Positions 35,015-47,022 of a stretch of 64,000 bases of DNA are shown one piece after another. A model generated the notes under the pieces. The model saw only the letters and a program-made list of their open reading frames with translations, ran no database searches and was not told where the DNA came from. A program made the position numbers and the translations under genes. This DNA is from Ananas comosus. Its lineage: Eukaryota > Streptophyta > Magnoliopsida > Poales > Bromeliaceae. The stretch lies in assembly GCF_001540865.1 (NCBI RefSeq), contig NC_033639.1:3438574-3502573 (forward strand), written 5' to 3'. Numbering within the stretch: the first letter of the stretch is position 1; each line of letters opens with the position of its first letter.

Positions 35015-38000
35015 TGTCACGCCCTGAGCCCCACGCCTATTTGGCCAGGTTCGGACAGCCGACAGCGCCGAACGGACAGGGTTTTTCCTGTACCGCGGAC
35101 AGAGTCTCCCCTGTACGTTCAAGGCTCAACAAACAGTACAATACAAAAGGTTTCAAATAGGAACAATATTCGTACAATGATTGCATAAGGAAGGTATCAA
35201 ACAACATAACACATCCTATGTTATTACAAGCATTCCCATTAGATTCATTTTTTTTACATCATACTTGCATATTACATTTTATAACCTCCAAATACAATCA
35301 AGTTACTACATTATTTATTTACAAGTTTGATACATTGTGTTCTTTTCCCTTTCCTATACCCCTAGGCTATGCCGACTCGGGGAACCGCTATCTCTGGTCT
35401 CTGGGGTAGGGCGCTATCTATGGAGCTACGCCCTTGCCTGGGGCCGCCGCGCTGCTCACGTGCGAACCTGTAACACCCCAAAACAACGTGAGGTGAGAAC
35501 CAACTCCATGGTTCCCAGTGGGCACGGCCACCCAAGAAAAAAGCTCGACCGATAGGTCCCAGGAGGCACTGCAATCATGTTAGTCCAAAAACATCTACAG
35601 ATATATATATCGTAATGTAATTATGCAACTAACAGATAACATGCCTCGCAATATGCAATATGAATATATGCAATTAACTAGTAGATCTATTGATTCTATG
35701 TTTAACTTTGCTAACTTTAGCTCATGTCATTCAATTCTAAGTTTTCTACTACCTTAGGTTCACAACTCAAGTGCCACTTGCTTCTAAGGTCTCTATTACC
35801 TTAGCTCTTGCTTCTATCACTAGCTTATAAGGTTTTCATTAACCTAATCAAGCTAACCACCCGACTCGGCCTCGAGTCAATCATCTGCGGATAGTCCGCG
35901 CACTGGCTGCACCTTAGCTTGGCTGCCGTCACAGCCTACCGCACCTCTGACTTAACCATCTGGCGGCGAACTCATCGCATCGAACCCAACAATGACTCAA
36001 GTCATGACTTAGCCATCTGGCGGCGAACTCATCGTATTACAACCAACAATGGTTCAAGTCGTGACTTAGTCATCTGGCAGCGACCACATCGCCCTTACCG
36101 AGCAATGGTTCGAGTCAATCTAGGCGGCATCATTCGATAAGCTAAATGGGCGAGGAGAACCACACATACCCAATTCCAACTTATTCTTATGGCATTCTCG
36201 GCGAGGAGAACCACACATACCCATTGAATCACTACCAGGTGAGGAGAACCACACATACCTGCAGTTATGATTCTATTTGCCATCTCTTTTACCATAAGTT
36301 CCCACTGCTTCTTTTGCGGCCACTTCACTAGGGATTTGGAAATCTACTTCACATAACTCAAGGGTTGGTCTCAAACCCTATAGTATTGACCTATCTAGGT
36401 CCAATGTCCTTTTCACCCTAGGTCCAACTGACTCTAGGTTCAATGTCTCTATCACATAACCTTGGTTTACTTTAACTCTAGGTTCAATTCTCAACCTATG
36501 TTCTCGACACTAGGTTAATGCTACACACCTAGATTTAGTTAACTCTAGGTTCATTCTCAACCTATGTTCTTTAACACTAGGTTAGATGCCACTCGACCTA
36601 TGTTTAATAACACTAGGTTCATTATCATTCATGTTCAACCTATGTTTAATACACTAGGTTAAGTGCCACTCGATCTATTCGACATCTTAATTGTCCACAT
36701 CGAGTTCAATAGATATCCACATTTTATCTAGCATGCCTTATATGAAGCCAACATGCATATTCTTTCTAACATGATCTCATAGCTCCAAAATGCTCCTAGC
36801 ATTTATTCTACTAAGCATATATATATATATATATATATATCATCATGCTCACAATGCCAATATGCATCTTATCTTACATGATCGACAACATGTTAACATT
36901 CATGTCTATCTCACATGATCTCATAATGCTATTATACATTTACCATCTAGAGCTTGCATTTAACAATTAGAACATATTCATAATGTGTTAACATGCATAT
37001 AATCTAGCATTTTCTTATCATGTCATCATACATGTATTAACTAGCATATTTACATTATGTCATTAACATGCATTCTTTACAATATACTCACATGCATTAT
37101 TTAGCATTACTACATGCATCATCTAGCATTTACATGCATCAACATGAAACCACGTTTCTCTTAGACATAAGGGCGACCTAGTCGCTTCGGTGAGCACAAC
37201 CTACCTTGATTCGCTCTCCGATTGCTTGTAGTCACTTGCAATCGGCCTCCAGCGGCACCCGTTGCTCGGTTTTGCCCGATCTTGCAGTTGCGCACCAACC
37301 ATGCGCCGAATCGCGGCTCCGAAAATTATAGGTCTACGGTTTGTTGCCACGAGCCCCCGATTCCATTTTCACCATTTTACGATGTCGCCTCGGCCCTCCA
37401 GGCGGAAACGAAGTTAAATAGTCTGTTTCTTCAATATCTTTACAACGGCTCGACGAATCGCCGAACCGACTTCACTAATGCATTCGTTTACCTAGCAATT
37501 AGGTTGACAGAGGGTCAATTGAGATCAAACCCATACATTTTATAAAACCCCATTTTTGAAGCCCTAGATGCCATTATTGCTAAATCCACTATTTAACTTC
37601 ATGAATCAAGCAATAAACCTCTGATTAGCATCTAAGCATTCTACTAAATCCATCTCTAGAGCATATAAAGCTAATCCTAGAGATCTACCATGAGATGGCT
37701 CAAGATGCTCACCTCAAAGCTTACTCCAAACCATGGAGAAGATGAAGAAGATGAAGATGATTCACTTCCATGCTTCAATCTCCACCAAATCCATCAATTT
37801 TGGAAGAGATTTAGAGAGAGAAAGGGAGGTTTCTCTCTCTCTCCATGTATGCGTGCGTGTGTGTGTGTGTGGCGTGGTGTGTTGCACGGTTGAGGGAGAA
37901 GGGAGAAGAAAGGGATTAAATCCCTTATATGCACTATTACAACTTTTAGTTACCTGCTCATAATCTCTACGATTCCGACGGAGCCCTTCTGGATGTCCAT

Positions 38001-38506
38001 TTTCGCTCAAATTTGACAGTCAGGCTCGGTTTAACTTAATAAAACCGAATATATCTTAACTTTTCAGTTTCGACCCCGTTTGGTCACCGAAAGCTGTACC
38101 GAACTATAATCTTTAGCAGATAGCAGTTCGATTTTATTTTCCACCTTCCGGATGTCAGAATGACATGAAACTTTAAATCTAGCCTCATAAAAATATTTCT
38201 GACATATCCTCCAGTTTTCATAATTTTCTGACACTGCATTTTCTGCTAATTTATTTGTCCCATTTCTCACAGAAAATTCTAAATATTCTGTTTTCATTCC
38301 GATTTCAGTACAGGTCATTTCCAACTTATATTTCACTTCTCTAATTCCAATAAAAATAGTATCTCATACTATTTTTATTTATTTTCACTTTTATATTTAA
38401 AATCCGGTATGTTACATTCCACCATAACCGCACCGGAACCATTCAAATGGCTTTCCAATCAAATGTACACCGTAATTTCATAATTTTAGAAGTCCGGTAC
38501 CTTACA
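35015..38506 (-). mobile_element. Solo LTR (3.5 kb), minus strand, gypsy type
   Basis: It begins TGTCACGCCCTGAGCC and ends GGTACCTTACA. The target duplication GGTTC is perfect (35010-35014 and 38507-38511), and the host minisatellite is continuous across it. The LTR has no internal coding region. It carries repeated AACTCATCG/CATCTGGCGGCGA words (35930-36100) and ACCACACATACC words (36150-36260), a poly-CTAGGTT stretch at 36360-36680, and a GA-rich leader at 37700-37900. Confidence 0.93.
35925..36270. repeat. Two short tandem arrays inside the solo LTR
   Basis: CATCTGGCGGCGAACTCATCG-type units repeat three times at about 60 bp. GCGAGGAGAACCACACATACC-type units then repeat three times at about 50 bp. 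Confidence 0.8.
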
Positions 38507-38640
38507 GGTTCGGTTTGGATCGGATCCACTTTGGTTCAAGTCAAATCCTTTATCGTTCAGTTCAGATTAATCCACTTAGGTTCAAGTTGAATCCTTTATG
38601 TTTCGGTTTAAATTACACCGGCTTGTAATTCCGTTCGGTT
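38507..38640 (+). repeat. Minisatellite A, right part
   Basis: The 47-bp pattern GGATCGGATCCACTTTGG and GTTCAAGTCAAATCC resumes directly after the solo LTR and fades after two to three units. Confidence 0.85.
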
Positions 38641-38754
38641 CGATTCATACCTTCAATTTAGATTGGTCGGTTTATGATTCGATTTAAATTAGACGCTTTG
38701 ATTAGTTGGGCCGGCATATCGTCCGATTGGATTCATCATTTTGGTTTGGCTAAC

Positions 38755-39570
38755 CCAAATCAAGCCTATCACGAAGACGGTGACCCGGTATGATGAATTG
38801 GACTCGAGTCATGCCTATCACGAAGACGGCGACTAAGTTTAATGACCGAACCCGAGTCAAGCCTATCATGAAGACAGCGACACGGCTAAATGAACTAAAC
38901 CCGGGTCAAGCCTATCATGAAGATGGTGACCTGGTTAAATAAACTAGACTCAGGTCAAGCCTATCACAAAGACGCCGACCCGGGTAAATAAACCAGACTC
39001 GGGTCAAGCCTATCATGAAGACGGTGACTCGGCCAAATAAACCGGACTGGGGTCAAGCCTATCACGAAGATGGTGACCCGGTTTAATGAACTAAACTCAA
39101 GTCAAATCTATCACGAAGATGGCGACCCGATTTAATGAACTGAACTCGGGTCAAGCCTATCACGAAGACGGCGAGCCAGTTAAATAAATCGGACTCGGGT
39201 CAAGCCTATCATGAAGACGGCGACACGAGGAAAATGTTTATCATGTTCTTATTATTTTCTTATTATTATTATCATTGTGGTCGGAATCGGGGTTCAACCG
39301 TGTTGAGCCTATCACGAAGACGGCTGCTCGGTATAGGTCCAATGAGGGTAACGATCCAATGTCGGGATTGAAAGTGTCGAACCTATCACGAAGACGGCCG
39401 CTCAATACCGACACAAGGATCGCCACCATCTTGTGCACACATATTGTTCTTTTGACATCATTATAGCGGAGGCGATGTTGAGGGAGACAGGCATAATGAA
39501 TACGTGCATACGATGTAATAACGATTCAATGCCAAATTTGATCGAGTCAACCTATCACGAAGACAGTCGT
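38755..39570 (+). repeat. Minisatellite B, 48-bp unit
   Basis: Units of GGGTCAAGCCTATCACGAAG, ACGGCGACCCGG and TTAAATGAACTGGACTC repeat about nine times to 39240. The CTATCACGAAGACGGC core then appears at wider spacing (39308, 39382, 39550). Confidence 0.9.
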
Positions 39571-40400
39571 GTTGATCAAACCGACAAAATAATTGCAACT
39601 ACACCGTTTGCGCGTATACACCAACCCATCATCATTGTAGGAAAGAAAAAAAAGAAAAGAGGCCATATAGCCTCTCAGCGCATCGTCAAAGTCATCGTTG
39701 TCACACCATCGTCAAATGAAAGAGCCAAACTCTCTTCTTTTTTTTTGTACGGCTGGGGGAGGGGTGTGCACACCCCTTCCCTTTGTTGCTGCCTGCGGAT
39801 AGAGAAGAGAAGGGGGAGACCCCCCTGTACACGTGTGACAGGAAATTTTTTTTTTTTTACCTTTTTTTGTTTTGCTGTTCTTCTTCTTTTTTTTTTCTCA
39901 CTGTTCTCTCAACCTCTTTTTCTCTTTCTCTTCCAAAAAAAATTTCCACTCTCTTACAATTTGGATCCAATTTATAAGGATCCGAGAACCACTTATTTTT
40001 TTTTCTAGAAATAATTCAAAAATAGTCTCCTAAAATAAAAGTTTATTATCCTTCATCTTTTATAAGGAACTAAATACTTAATCAAATAATTAATACCATT
40101 TTAGATATCTTCCCTTTTATTTTTTTTTTTTGAAATAACAAAGAAATTTTTTTTCTTTCCTTTTCTTTCTTTCTTTCTTTTTTTTTTCTCTCTTTCTTTT
40201 TTTAATGAAAGAGGAGGTGGGCTCACCTCCTCTGTACGAATCAGAGAGGTGAGTCTACCCTCTCTCATTTTTTATTCTTTCCTTTTCTTTTTTTTTTGGT
40301 AATTCTTTTCCTTTTTTTTTCTTTCTTTTTTTTTTTTTCTTTCCTTCTTTTTTGAAGAATTCAAATAAGTTAGGATTCCTATTCTAATTACTCTTCCCTT
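39571..40400. other. T-rich low-complexity stretch with small hairpins
   Basis: Long T and CT runs dominate. GGGGTGTGCACACCCC near 39762 is a perfect 16-bp palindrome, and GAGGAGGTG...CACCTCCTC near 40210 is another hairpin. This may be the upstream part of the next 5' LTR, but no LTR start could be fixed. Confidence 0.4.
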
Positions 40401-41224
40401 TTACTCTTATATACCACGGGGCCATTAGGCACGGCACAGGCCAGATAGCCTACAGGTGAGTTTTCAGGCCAGACTGCCTTCGGGTGGGTCTTACAAGATT
40501 GGAACTATATGTAGTTGACATGCCAAGTGGATTTGAACTAGAATAGTAAGCAATGACATCTTACTATTTCCGTTGTGGACATTATGTTGGTTGCATACTT
40601 ATGCTTACTCATGTTAGCATAGCTTTTTTATATGTGCAAAATCATGCTAAGTATAGACATCATATTGTAACAAGCATTCAAGTTATTTACCTGCTGTTCA
40701 TTTCGTTTATTACTTGCTTCTACTTACTTGCCTAGTTTTGGGCCTAGTAGTGCTCTTATCTGAAGTCAGTAATTGCCCACTGGAAACTATTATTTAATAG
40801 TTCTCACGCCCTCTGTTTGATGTCTTTTTCAGAGCCTTCAGCACCGGCGGAGGCACGGGATCGCGGCAAGGGAGTCGCATAGCTAGTTAGTGCGGAGCTT
40901 GCTTTTACTCCTAGGTGGTCTACTCTCTTTTGTGTTTTTGGTGAGAGAGAGTTTTGTATCTATGTATAGAGACCACCTACGTACTACTATTGACACTTGT
41001 ATTTGGAATCTTAGTTGTTCTATTTCATGGTTTTATTTAGTGGATTTCAGCCTTATGTTCTTTCCTTTATTGTAGAATCTAGTTGTACTTTGCTCTGATA
41101 TCGCTAGACTTCTTGGTATTATTGCTTTATTTATTACCTTATTGTAGACGCCTTATATGTTTTAGACATATGGCGGGTCTGGGCACGTGCCGGGCGGGCT
41201 TCCGCTGGGTCCCGGGGCGTGACA
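40400..41224 (+). mobile_element. 5' LTR (3' part) of the mosaic gypsy element
   Basis: The LTR ends CGGGGCGTGACA at 41224, nine bases before a primer site. It shares scattered landmarks with other LTRs here (GATCGCGGCAAGGGAGTCGC resembles GATCGCGGTAAGGGCATCGC at 51387) but is otherwise unlike the element's own 3' LTR. The start is not determined. Confidence 0.6.
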
Positions 41225-41232
41225 GATTATTT

Positions 41233-41242
41233 TGGTATCAGA
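41233..41242 (+). other. Primer-binding site
   Basis: TGGTATCAGA matches the start of the initiator Met-tRNA primer site common in plant gypsy elements. It lies just inside the 5' LTR. Confidence 0.8.
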
Positions 41243-41569
41243 GAGAGCCAAGGGTTGAGTCTTAGTGGACCTAGCAAACTTTAGGCCGGTTGGACTATAG
41301 GAAATAGGCTCGTGAGAAATGAGGTCTATTTGATTTGTAAGCGAAAATATCATGATTGGGTATCTTTGATAACTCTAGAAAGTGGAGTTAAATCGAAGTG
41401 TATAGCTTCTAATTTCGCAGAGGGTTACGTTGGCGGCCGACAACGTAACATCGGGAGTTAGTAGTATAGAACACTTCCTTACTTTCGCATGATTTGGGTA
41501 TTATCTTCTTGAGCGGGGATTCGATAGAGTGGGTTTTACTAACTTGCGCTTTTATGATGTTGTAGTGTG

Positions 41570-42875
41570 ATGCCAATCACTCGCTCTCAATCTGCCGGAG
41601 CGGATAATACGGCACATTTGGAGGAGGTCGAGACCTCTGCCACCTCCAGATCCGGCTAGGTCCATGAGTTGAGAGGCCAGCTTGCGGCCCTCACTGACAT
41701 GGTGACAGAGCAGACGGAGGCAGCACGCCCACAGGAGGCACGGATGAAGCACCTGGAGGATCTCCTACTGCAGCAGGCGGAGGCTCGGGAGGCTTGGGAG
41801 GCTCAGGTTCCTACACCACCCGCGCCTGTGGAGGTGGTTGCACCCAGGGGGTCGTCTCCCTTCCTCGACACATCGCGGACGACACCTGCGGTAGCGCCAC
41901 GGGAGGAGGTGATTGTGGCACCACCAGCTCAGGTGCCTCTAGTGGGGGCGGCTTTCCCCGTGACAGTTGTTGGAGAGGAGCGGGACCGACTAATGGAGCG
42001 CCTCAACAAGTTCAGGAGGTACAATTCTCGGATCTTCGATGGAGAGAAGGTCGACCACTGGATCATGGAGAAGCGGTTGATGCATATGGAGAAGCTCTTC
42101 CGCGACACCTTCGTGGAGGAGAGGGATCGAGTTTGGCTCGCCACTCACCACTTGGACGACGAGGCCTATCGTTGGTGGTTAGACATTCAGGAAAACCCCA
42201 GCACAGATTTGGCGGCTATTTCTTAGAAGAAGTTCAAGGAGCTTCTATTGGCGCACTACTTCCCTGACAGCGTCAAGAGGAAGATGGAGCAGGACTTGCG
42301 CAACTTGCACCAGGAGAGACAGATTTGTAGCCGAGTTTGAGAGGGAGTTTTCTCGGCTTCTGCATTGCGTGCCTTTCGTCGTGCGGGACGACGAGGACAA
42401 GGCCCGCATCTTTGAGCATGGATTGCGACCGTCTATCTTCCGGTTTGTGCAATTTTCTAACCTCCAAACCTACCGGGAGGTGGTGAACCGCGCGCTCATT
42501 GTGGAGAGCGGTGCGGCGGATCTGCAGGAGCGGCGAGAAGGCATGTACAAGGGTAAGGGCAAAAGGCCCGCGGCTGAGGGTGCGAGCCAGACGCACTTTA
42601 GGAGGCCGCCGAAGCACCCTAGGAGCCAGCAGCGTGGGCGCGGCTCAGCAGCGCAGCAAGGAGGCACCGACCGACGCCGACCTCCCCAGTGTGTGATATG
42701 TGGTGGTCCTCACTTTCCACCGCAGTGTCCACAATGGGCAGGCATGTGCTACCAGTGTGGCCAAGAGGGCCACATCCGCACCGAGTGCCTGAGGGGTTCG
42801 TCACCGGCACCGTCGACTGCATCGGCACCGGCTCTACCAGCCGTTAGTCAGGGGACTCCATCGGCACAGTACTAG
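41570..42875 (+). pseudogene. Ty3/gypsy gag (broken)
   Basis: The ATG at 41570 begins MPITRSQSAG. The capsid region covers about 42000-42450. A CCHC zinc knuckle (CYQCGQEGHIRTEC, about 42749-42790) follows, with a second CX2C-type cluster before it. The frame is broken by TAG at 41657 and 42224, a one-base indel near 42320, and TAG at 42873. Gag would form the particle and bind the RNA. Each TAG sits where one transition from CAG or TGG would restore sense, so the decay looks point-mutational. Confidence 0.9.
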
Positions 42876-42935
42876 CCTGGGCGGTCATCCGTCCAACGTC
42901 AGGGCGAGAGATCTCGACAGGCCCCGAGTAGGCGC

Positions 42936-43349
42936 ATGTATGCCGCTCAGACCGAGGAGGCGGCAGCAGCTGAGGATGTGGTTGCAGGTATCATTTTACT
43001 TGATGACATTAGAGTTCGTGCATTATTTGATACTGGTGCATCACATTCATTTATACACCGGCTGTTTGCCGAGTTGCATGGCATCCCTTTGGTTTTCTTG
43101 TTGCATCCGGGACAGGTTATAGTACCCGACCACACTCTGGATATTCTAGAGTTTTGCCCCAGTTGCCCTATTTGGGTAGGGGATTGGATTATGCCCGTGG
43201 ATCTGCTAGCTTTGCGTAAGCTGGGGGACTTCGATGTGGTCCTGGGTATGGACTGGTTGACCAGGTATTATGCCATGATCGATTGCAAGAATCGCACGGT
43301 TACTTTTAGAGAACCGGGGCAGACTGAGGTGATTTTTAGAGGATGCTAG
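42936..43349 (+). pseudogene. Ty3/gypsy aspartic protease region
   Basis: It contains the active-site motif ALFDTGASHSFI (about 43020-43055) and the later DVVLGMDWL typical of plant gypsy proteases. It would cleave the gag-pol polyprotein. It continues in frame from the gag tail but ends at a TAG (43347). Confidence 0.9.
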
Positions 43350-43496
43350 AGTTCGTTGTTTGCGATGACGATCAGCTCGTCTCGAGCTAGGCAGCTGATC
43401 AGCAGAGGCTGCATAGCCTATTTGGCTAGTGTTGTTGTGAGGGGCGATGATGACACCCCTAGGATTGAGGATATCCTGGTGGTGCTAGAGTTTTAG

Positions 43497-44640
43497 GATG
43501 TGTTTCCAGCTGAGCTATCGAGTATGCCCTCTGATAGGGAGATTGAGTTTGTGGTGGATCTCGTTCCTGGGACTACTCCAATCTCAAAGGCACCCTATAG
43601 GATGGCACCGGCAGAGCTGAAGGAGCTGAGGGCACAATTACAGGATTTGTTGGACAGGGGCTTCATTCGATCGAGCGTCTCGCCTTGGGGAGCGCCAGTT
43701 TTGTTCGTCAAGAAGAAGGATGGATCACTGCGCCTATGTGTGGATTGTCGTGAACTTAATAAAGTCACGATCAAGAATAAGTATCCGTTGCCGAGGATCG
43801 ACGATTTATTTGATCAGTTTCAAGGATCGAGTGTGTATTCCAAGATCGACTTACAGTCGGGATACCACCAATTGAAGATCAAACCCGACGTCCGTCGAGA
43901 AGAAGGACGGATCACTGCGCCTATGTGTGGATTATCGTGAACTTAATAAAGTCACGATCAAGAATAAGTACTCGCTGCCGAGGATTGATGACTTATTCGA
44001 TCAGCTACAGGGGTCAAGGGTATATTCGAAGATTGATCTTCAATCGGGGTATCATCAGTTGAAGATACGGCCCGAGGATGTGCACAAGACGGCGTACCGT
44101 ACGCGGTACGGCCATTATGAGTTCACGGTAATGCCGTTTGGGCTTACTAATGCCCCGACAGCGTTCATGGACTTAATGAATAGAGTCTTCCGTCGGCTAT
44201 TGGACCGGTGCGTCGTGGTATTCATTGACGACGTATTGGTATATTCTCGGACCGAGGAAGAACACGAGGGGCACTTGAGGACCGTGTTGGAGATACTCCG
44301 AAAAGAGAAGTTATATGCCAAGTTGAAGAAATGCGACTTTTGGCTATCGGAGGTCACCTTCCTTGGTCACGTAATTTCGGGCGATGGTATCTCGGTGGAT
44401 CCGAGGAAAGTGGAGGCAATTAAGGATTGGCCTCGCCCGACGAGTGTATCGGAGGTCCGCAGTTTCCTTGGGCTAGCGGGCTACTACCGGCGGTTCGTGG
44501 AGGGGTTTGCTAAAATAACTACTCCACTAACGCGCCTTACACACAAAGGGGTGAAGTATGTTTGGAGCCCCGAATGCGAGCAGAGCTTCGAGGAGTTAAA
44601 GGAAAGATTGATCCGACCCCCGTGCTTGCCCTACCGACGC
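43497..44640 (+). pseudogene. Ty3/gypsy reverse transcriptase with an internal 187-bp duplication
   Basis: A TAG at 43494 precedes [20 protein letters not shown]. The finger motif [14 protein letters not shown] comes next. The segment 43709-43895 is then followed by a diverged repeat of itself (43896-44082), which shifts the frame by one. The second copy runs on through [15 protein letters not shown] and the catalytic [11 protein letters not shown] to the connection and the start of RNase H. The two copies differ mainly at third codon positions, so they come from different subfamilies. Confidence 0.92.
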
Positions 44641-45209
44641 CGGGGAGACCTTTGTGGTATATAGTGATGCTTCTACGTTGGACTCGGGTGTTCTTGATGC
44701 AAAATGGGCGCGGTTATAGCTTATGCTTCACGCCAATTGAAGACTTATGAGAAGAACTACCTGATTCATGATCTTGAGCTAGCGGTGGTATTTTTTGCGC
44801 TAAAGCTATGGAGGCATTACTTGTAAGGGGAACACTGTGAGATCTATACGGATCATAAAAGCCTTAAGTACCTGTTCACCCAAAAGGAGTTAAATATGCG
44901 ATGCGCGGTGGTTAGAATTGTTGAAAGACTATGATGTTACTATTCTATAACACCCCGGGAAGGCGAATGTTGTGGTCGTGCACTTAGTAGAAAATCGGGG
45001 AGAATTGGCTCGGCAATTACACCCCACCATTATTGCAAAAAGAGATGCAACGGCTGGATTGGAGTAGTAGCACCGGAGTACCGGCGACAACTTGCGGCGT
45101 TGGTTGTTCAACCGACGTTATTGGAGAAGGATTAAAGAGTTGCAAGTTCAGATGAATATCTCCAAAAGGTGCGCGGGGGGAGTTGAGAGTGGTCAGCCGA
45201 TGATTTGCA
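44641..45209 (+). pseudogene. Ty3/gypsy RNase H, frameshifted
   Basis: Pieces in different frames still show YSDAST (44660 region), [19 protein letters not shown] and [17 protein letters not shown]. At least three frame changes and a TAA near 44826 break it. It would degrade the RNA strand during reverse transcription. Confidence 0.85.
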
Positions 45210-46511
45210 TTGGGACGCCTACGACGCGCATCCGGTTTAGAAACGTTGGTGTTGCCTAAGAATAAGGACATTCGCAGGGCGATCATGCAAGAAGCGCCAT
45301 CAATCCCTTATAGTATAGACCACGGGTGGCCACCAAATATATCAGATTTGAAGTTACACTATTGGTGCCGGCATGAAGAAGACATTGGGGAGTTTGTGCG
45401 CAATGCCTTACTTGCCAACACAGTCAAAGCGGAGCGACGTTTTCCGGCGGGAAAAAGTACAAGCTTACCTATACCCATTTGGAAATGGGAGAATATCGCT
45501 ATGGACTTTGTGACCGGATTGCCACGATCTCAAGGTGGGCATGATGCAATTTGGGTTGTAGTGGACCGGTTGACAAAGTCGGCGCATTTCTTACCGATTC
45601 ATATTATATGGTCGGGGGATAAGTTGGCTTAAGTGTATATTGACGAGATTGTGAGACTTCATGGGGTGCCCGTGTCTATTGTGTCGAATCGGGACCCGAG
45701 GTTCACCTCCCACTTTTGGAGGAGCCTACAGGAGGCTTTGGGCACGCGGCTCGACTTTAGCACGACATTTCATCCTCAAAGTAATGGTCAATCGGAGAGG
45801 ACAATACAAATACTTGAGGATATGCTTCGGGCGTGTGTACTGGATTATAAGGGCAATTGGCATGATCATCTTCTGATGGCGGAGTTCGTGTATAATAACA
45901 ATTATCAAGAAAGTATCGCGATGGCGCCATTCGAGGCCCTTTATGGAAAGAAGTGTCGCTCTCCAATTCATTGGAGCGATGTGGGCGAAAGGGCGACTCT
46001 GGGCCCCGATGTAGTGCGGGAGGCGGAGGAGAAAGTCCGTCTTGCTCGCCAACGACTTGCTACGACGCAATCTCGGCAAAAGAGCTATGCCGACAAACGG
46101 AGGAAAGATATAGAATTCGCTGTTGGAGACCACGTGTTTTTAAAGATTTCGCCGATGCGAGGGATTAAGCGGTTTGGAATCCATGGGAAGCTAAGTCCCC
46201 AGTACCTTGGACCGTTTGAGGTGTTGGAGTGGGTCGGCGCGGTGGCATACATGATAGCATTACCACCAAGGCTTGCGGGAGTACACGACGTGTTCCATGT
46301 ATCGAACCTCCGCAAGTATGTGCACGATCCCGAGCATGTTCTCTCGTTTGAACCGTCCGAGATTCAAGAGGACATGACCTATGAGGAGTTCCCGGCATAC
46401 ATCATCGATCGAGAAGTAAGAAAACTACGAAATCGCGAGATTCCGTATGTTAAATTCGTTGGTGTAATCACGACGACCGGAAAGCCAGTTGGGAGCTCGA
46501 GAGCGCAATGA
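45210..46511 (+). pseudogene. Ty3/gypsy integrase and C-terminal region
   Basis: The N-terminal zinc region is worn: the expected Cys pair reads NALLAN. The catalytic core keeps Asp in MDFVTGLPRSQGG, Asp in [10 protein letters not shown] and Glu in [14 protein letters not shown] at 45630-45632 splits the core. The C-terminus ([17 protein letters not shown], then [11 protein letters not shown]) leads to a chromodomain-like tail, [15 protein letters not shown], after which the frame shifts before its end. The product would insert the cDNA copy. Confidence 0.92.
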
Positions 46512-46600
46512 GGGAACATTACCCTCATCTCTTCGACGAGTTGAACTAAGGTATGAATTTGAGTTAAAGTAAGCTAGTTTCGCGGACGAAACTAAATATA

Positions 46601-46612
46601 AGGGGTGGAGAA
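46601..46612 (+). other. Polypurine tract
   Basis: AAGGGGTGGAGAA lies directly before the TGTAAC start of the 3' LTR. Confidence 0.8.
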
Positions 46613-46814
46613 TGTAACGTATCGAAACCCGAAAACGATTATCGAACTTTGATCAAATTGGTTAAAGTGTCGAGAGAAAGGGGCTGGCGAGTTCCATTTT
46701 ACATTTCAACAAGGTTGGAAGGGTGAAAATGAGTTTAAGAAGTGTTGGAATGGTTTTGGCATCGAACGGCGCGAAGTAGAGTCGAAACGATGCAAAAACA
46801 GCATTCTGGAGCAT

Positions 46815-47022
46815 TGTGTACCGGTATGTCATGATGGCTGTACCGGTACAGCAAGCGACCCGAGCACTTGGTTGCTCTCGGGTTTGAGGCTGCGCGAAGT
46901 GTACCGGTACGGGACCCGTGTACCGGTACACAGGCTGCGCAACCGAGAGAGTTTGCTCTCGGGTTTGGGCCTCTGCGCAGGTCCGTACCGGTACACAAAC
47001 CGTGTACCGGTACACGGTGGGT
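46815..47022 (+). repeat. TACCGGTAC palindrome array in LTR U3
   Basis: Six or more copies of TACCGGTA(C/T), mostly in pairs with a short spacer, stand among CTCTCGGGTTTG words. They lie about 60-270 bp before the TATA-like box. Confidence 0.9.

Noticed and set aside
41794..42267. 157-codon frame overlapping gag
   Set aside because: It is the shifted frame of gag, with a Gly/Ser-rich, unnatural composition.
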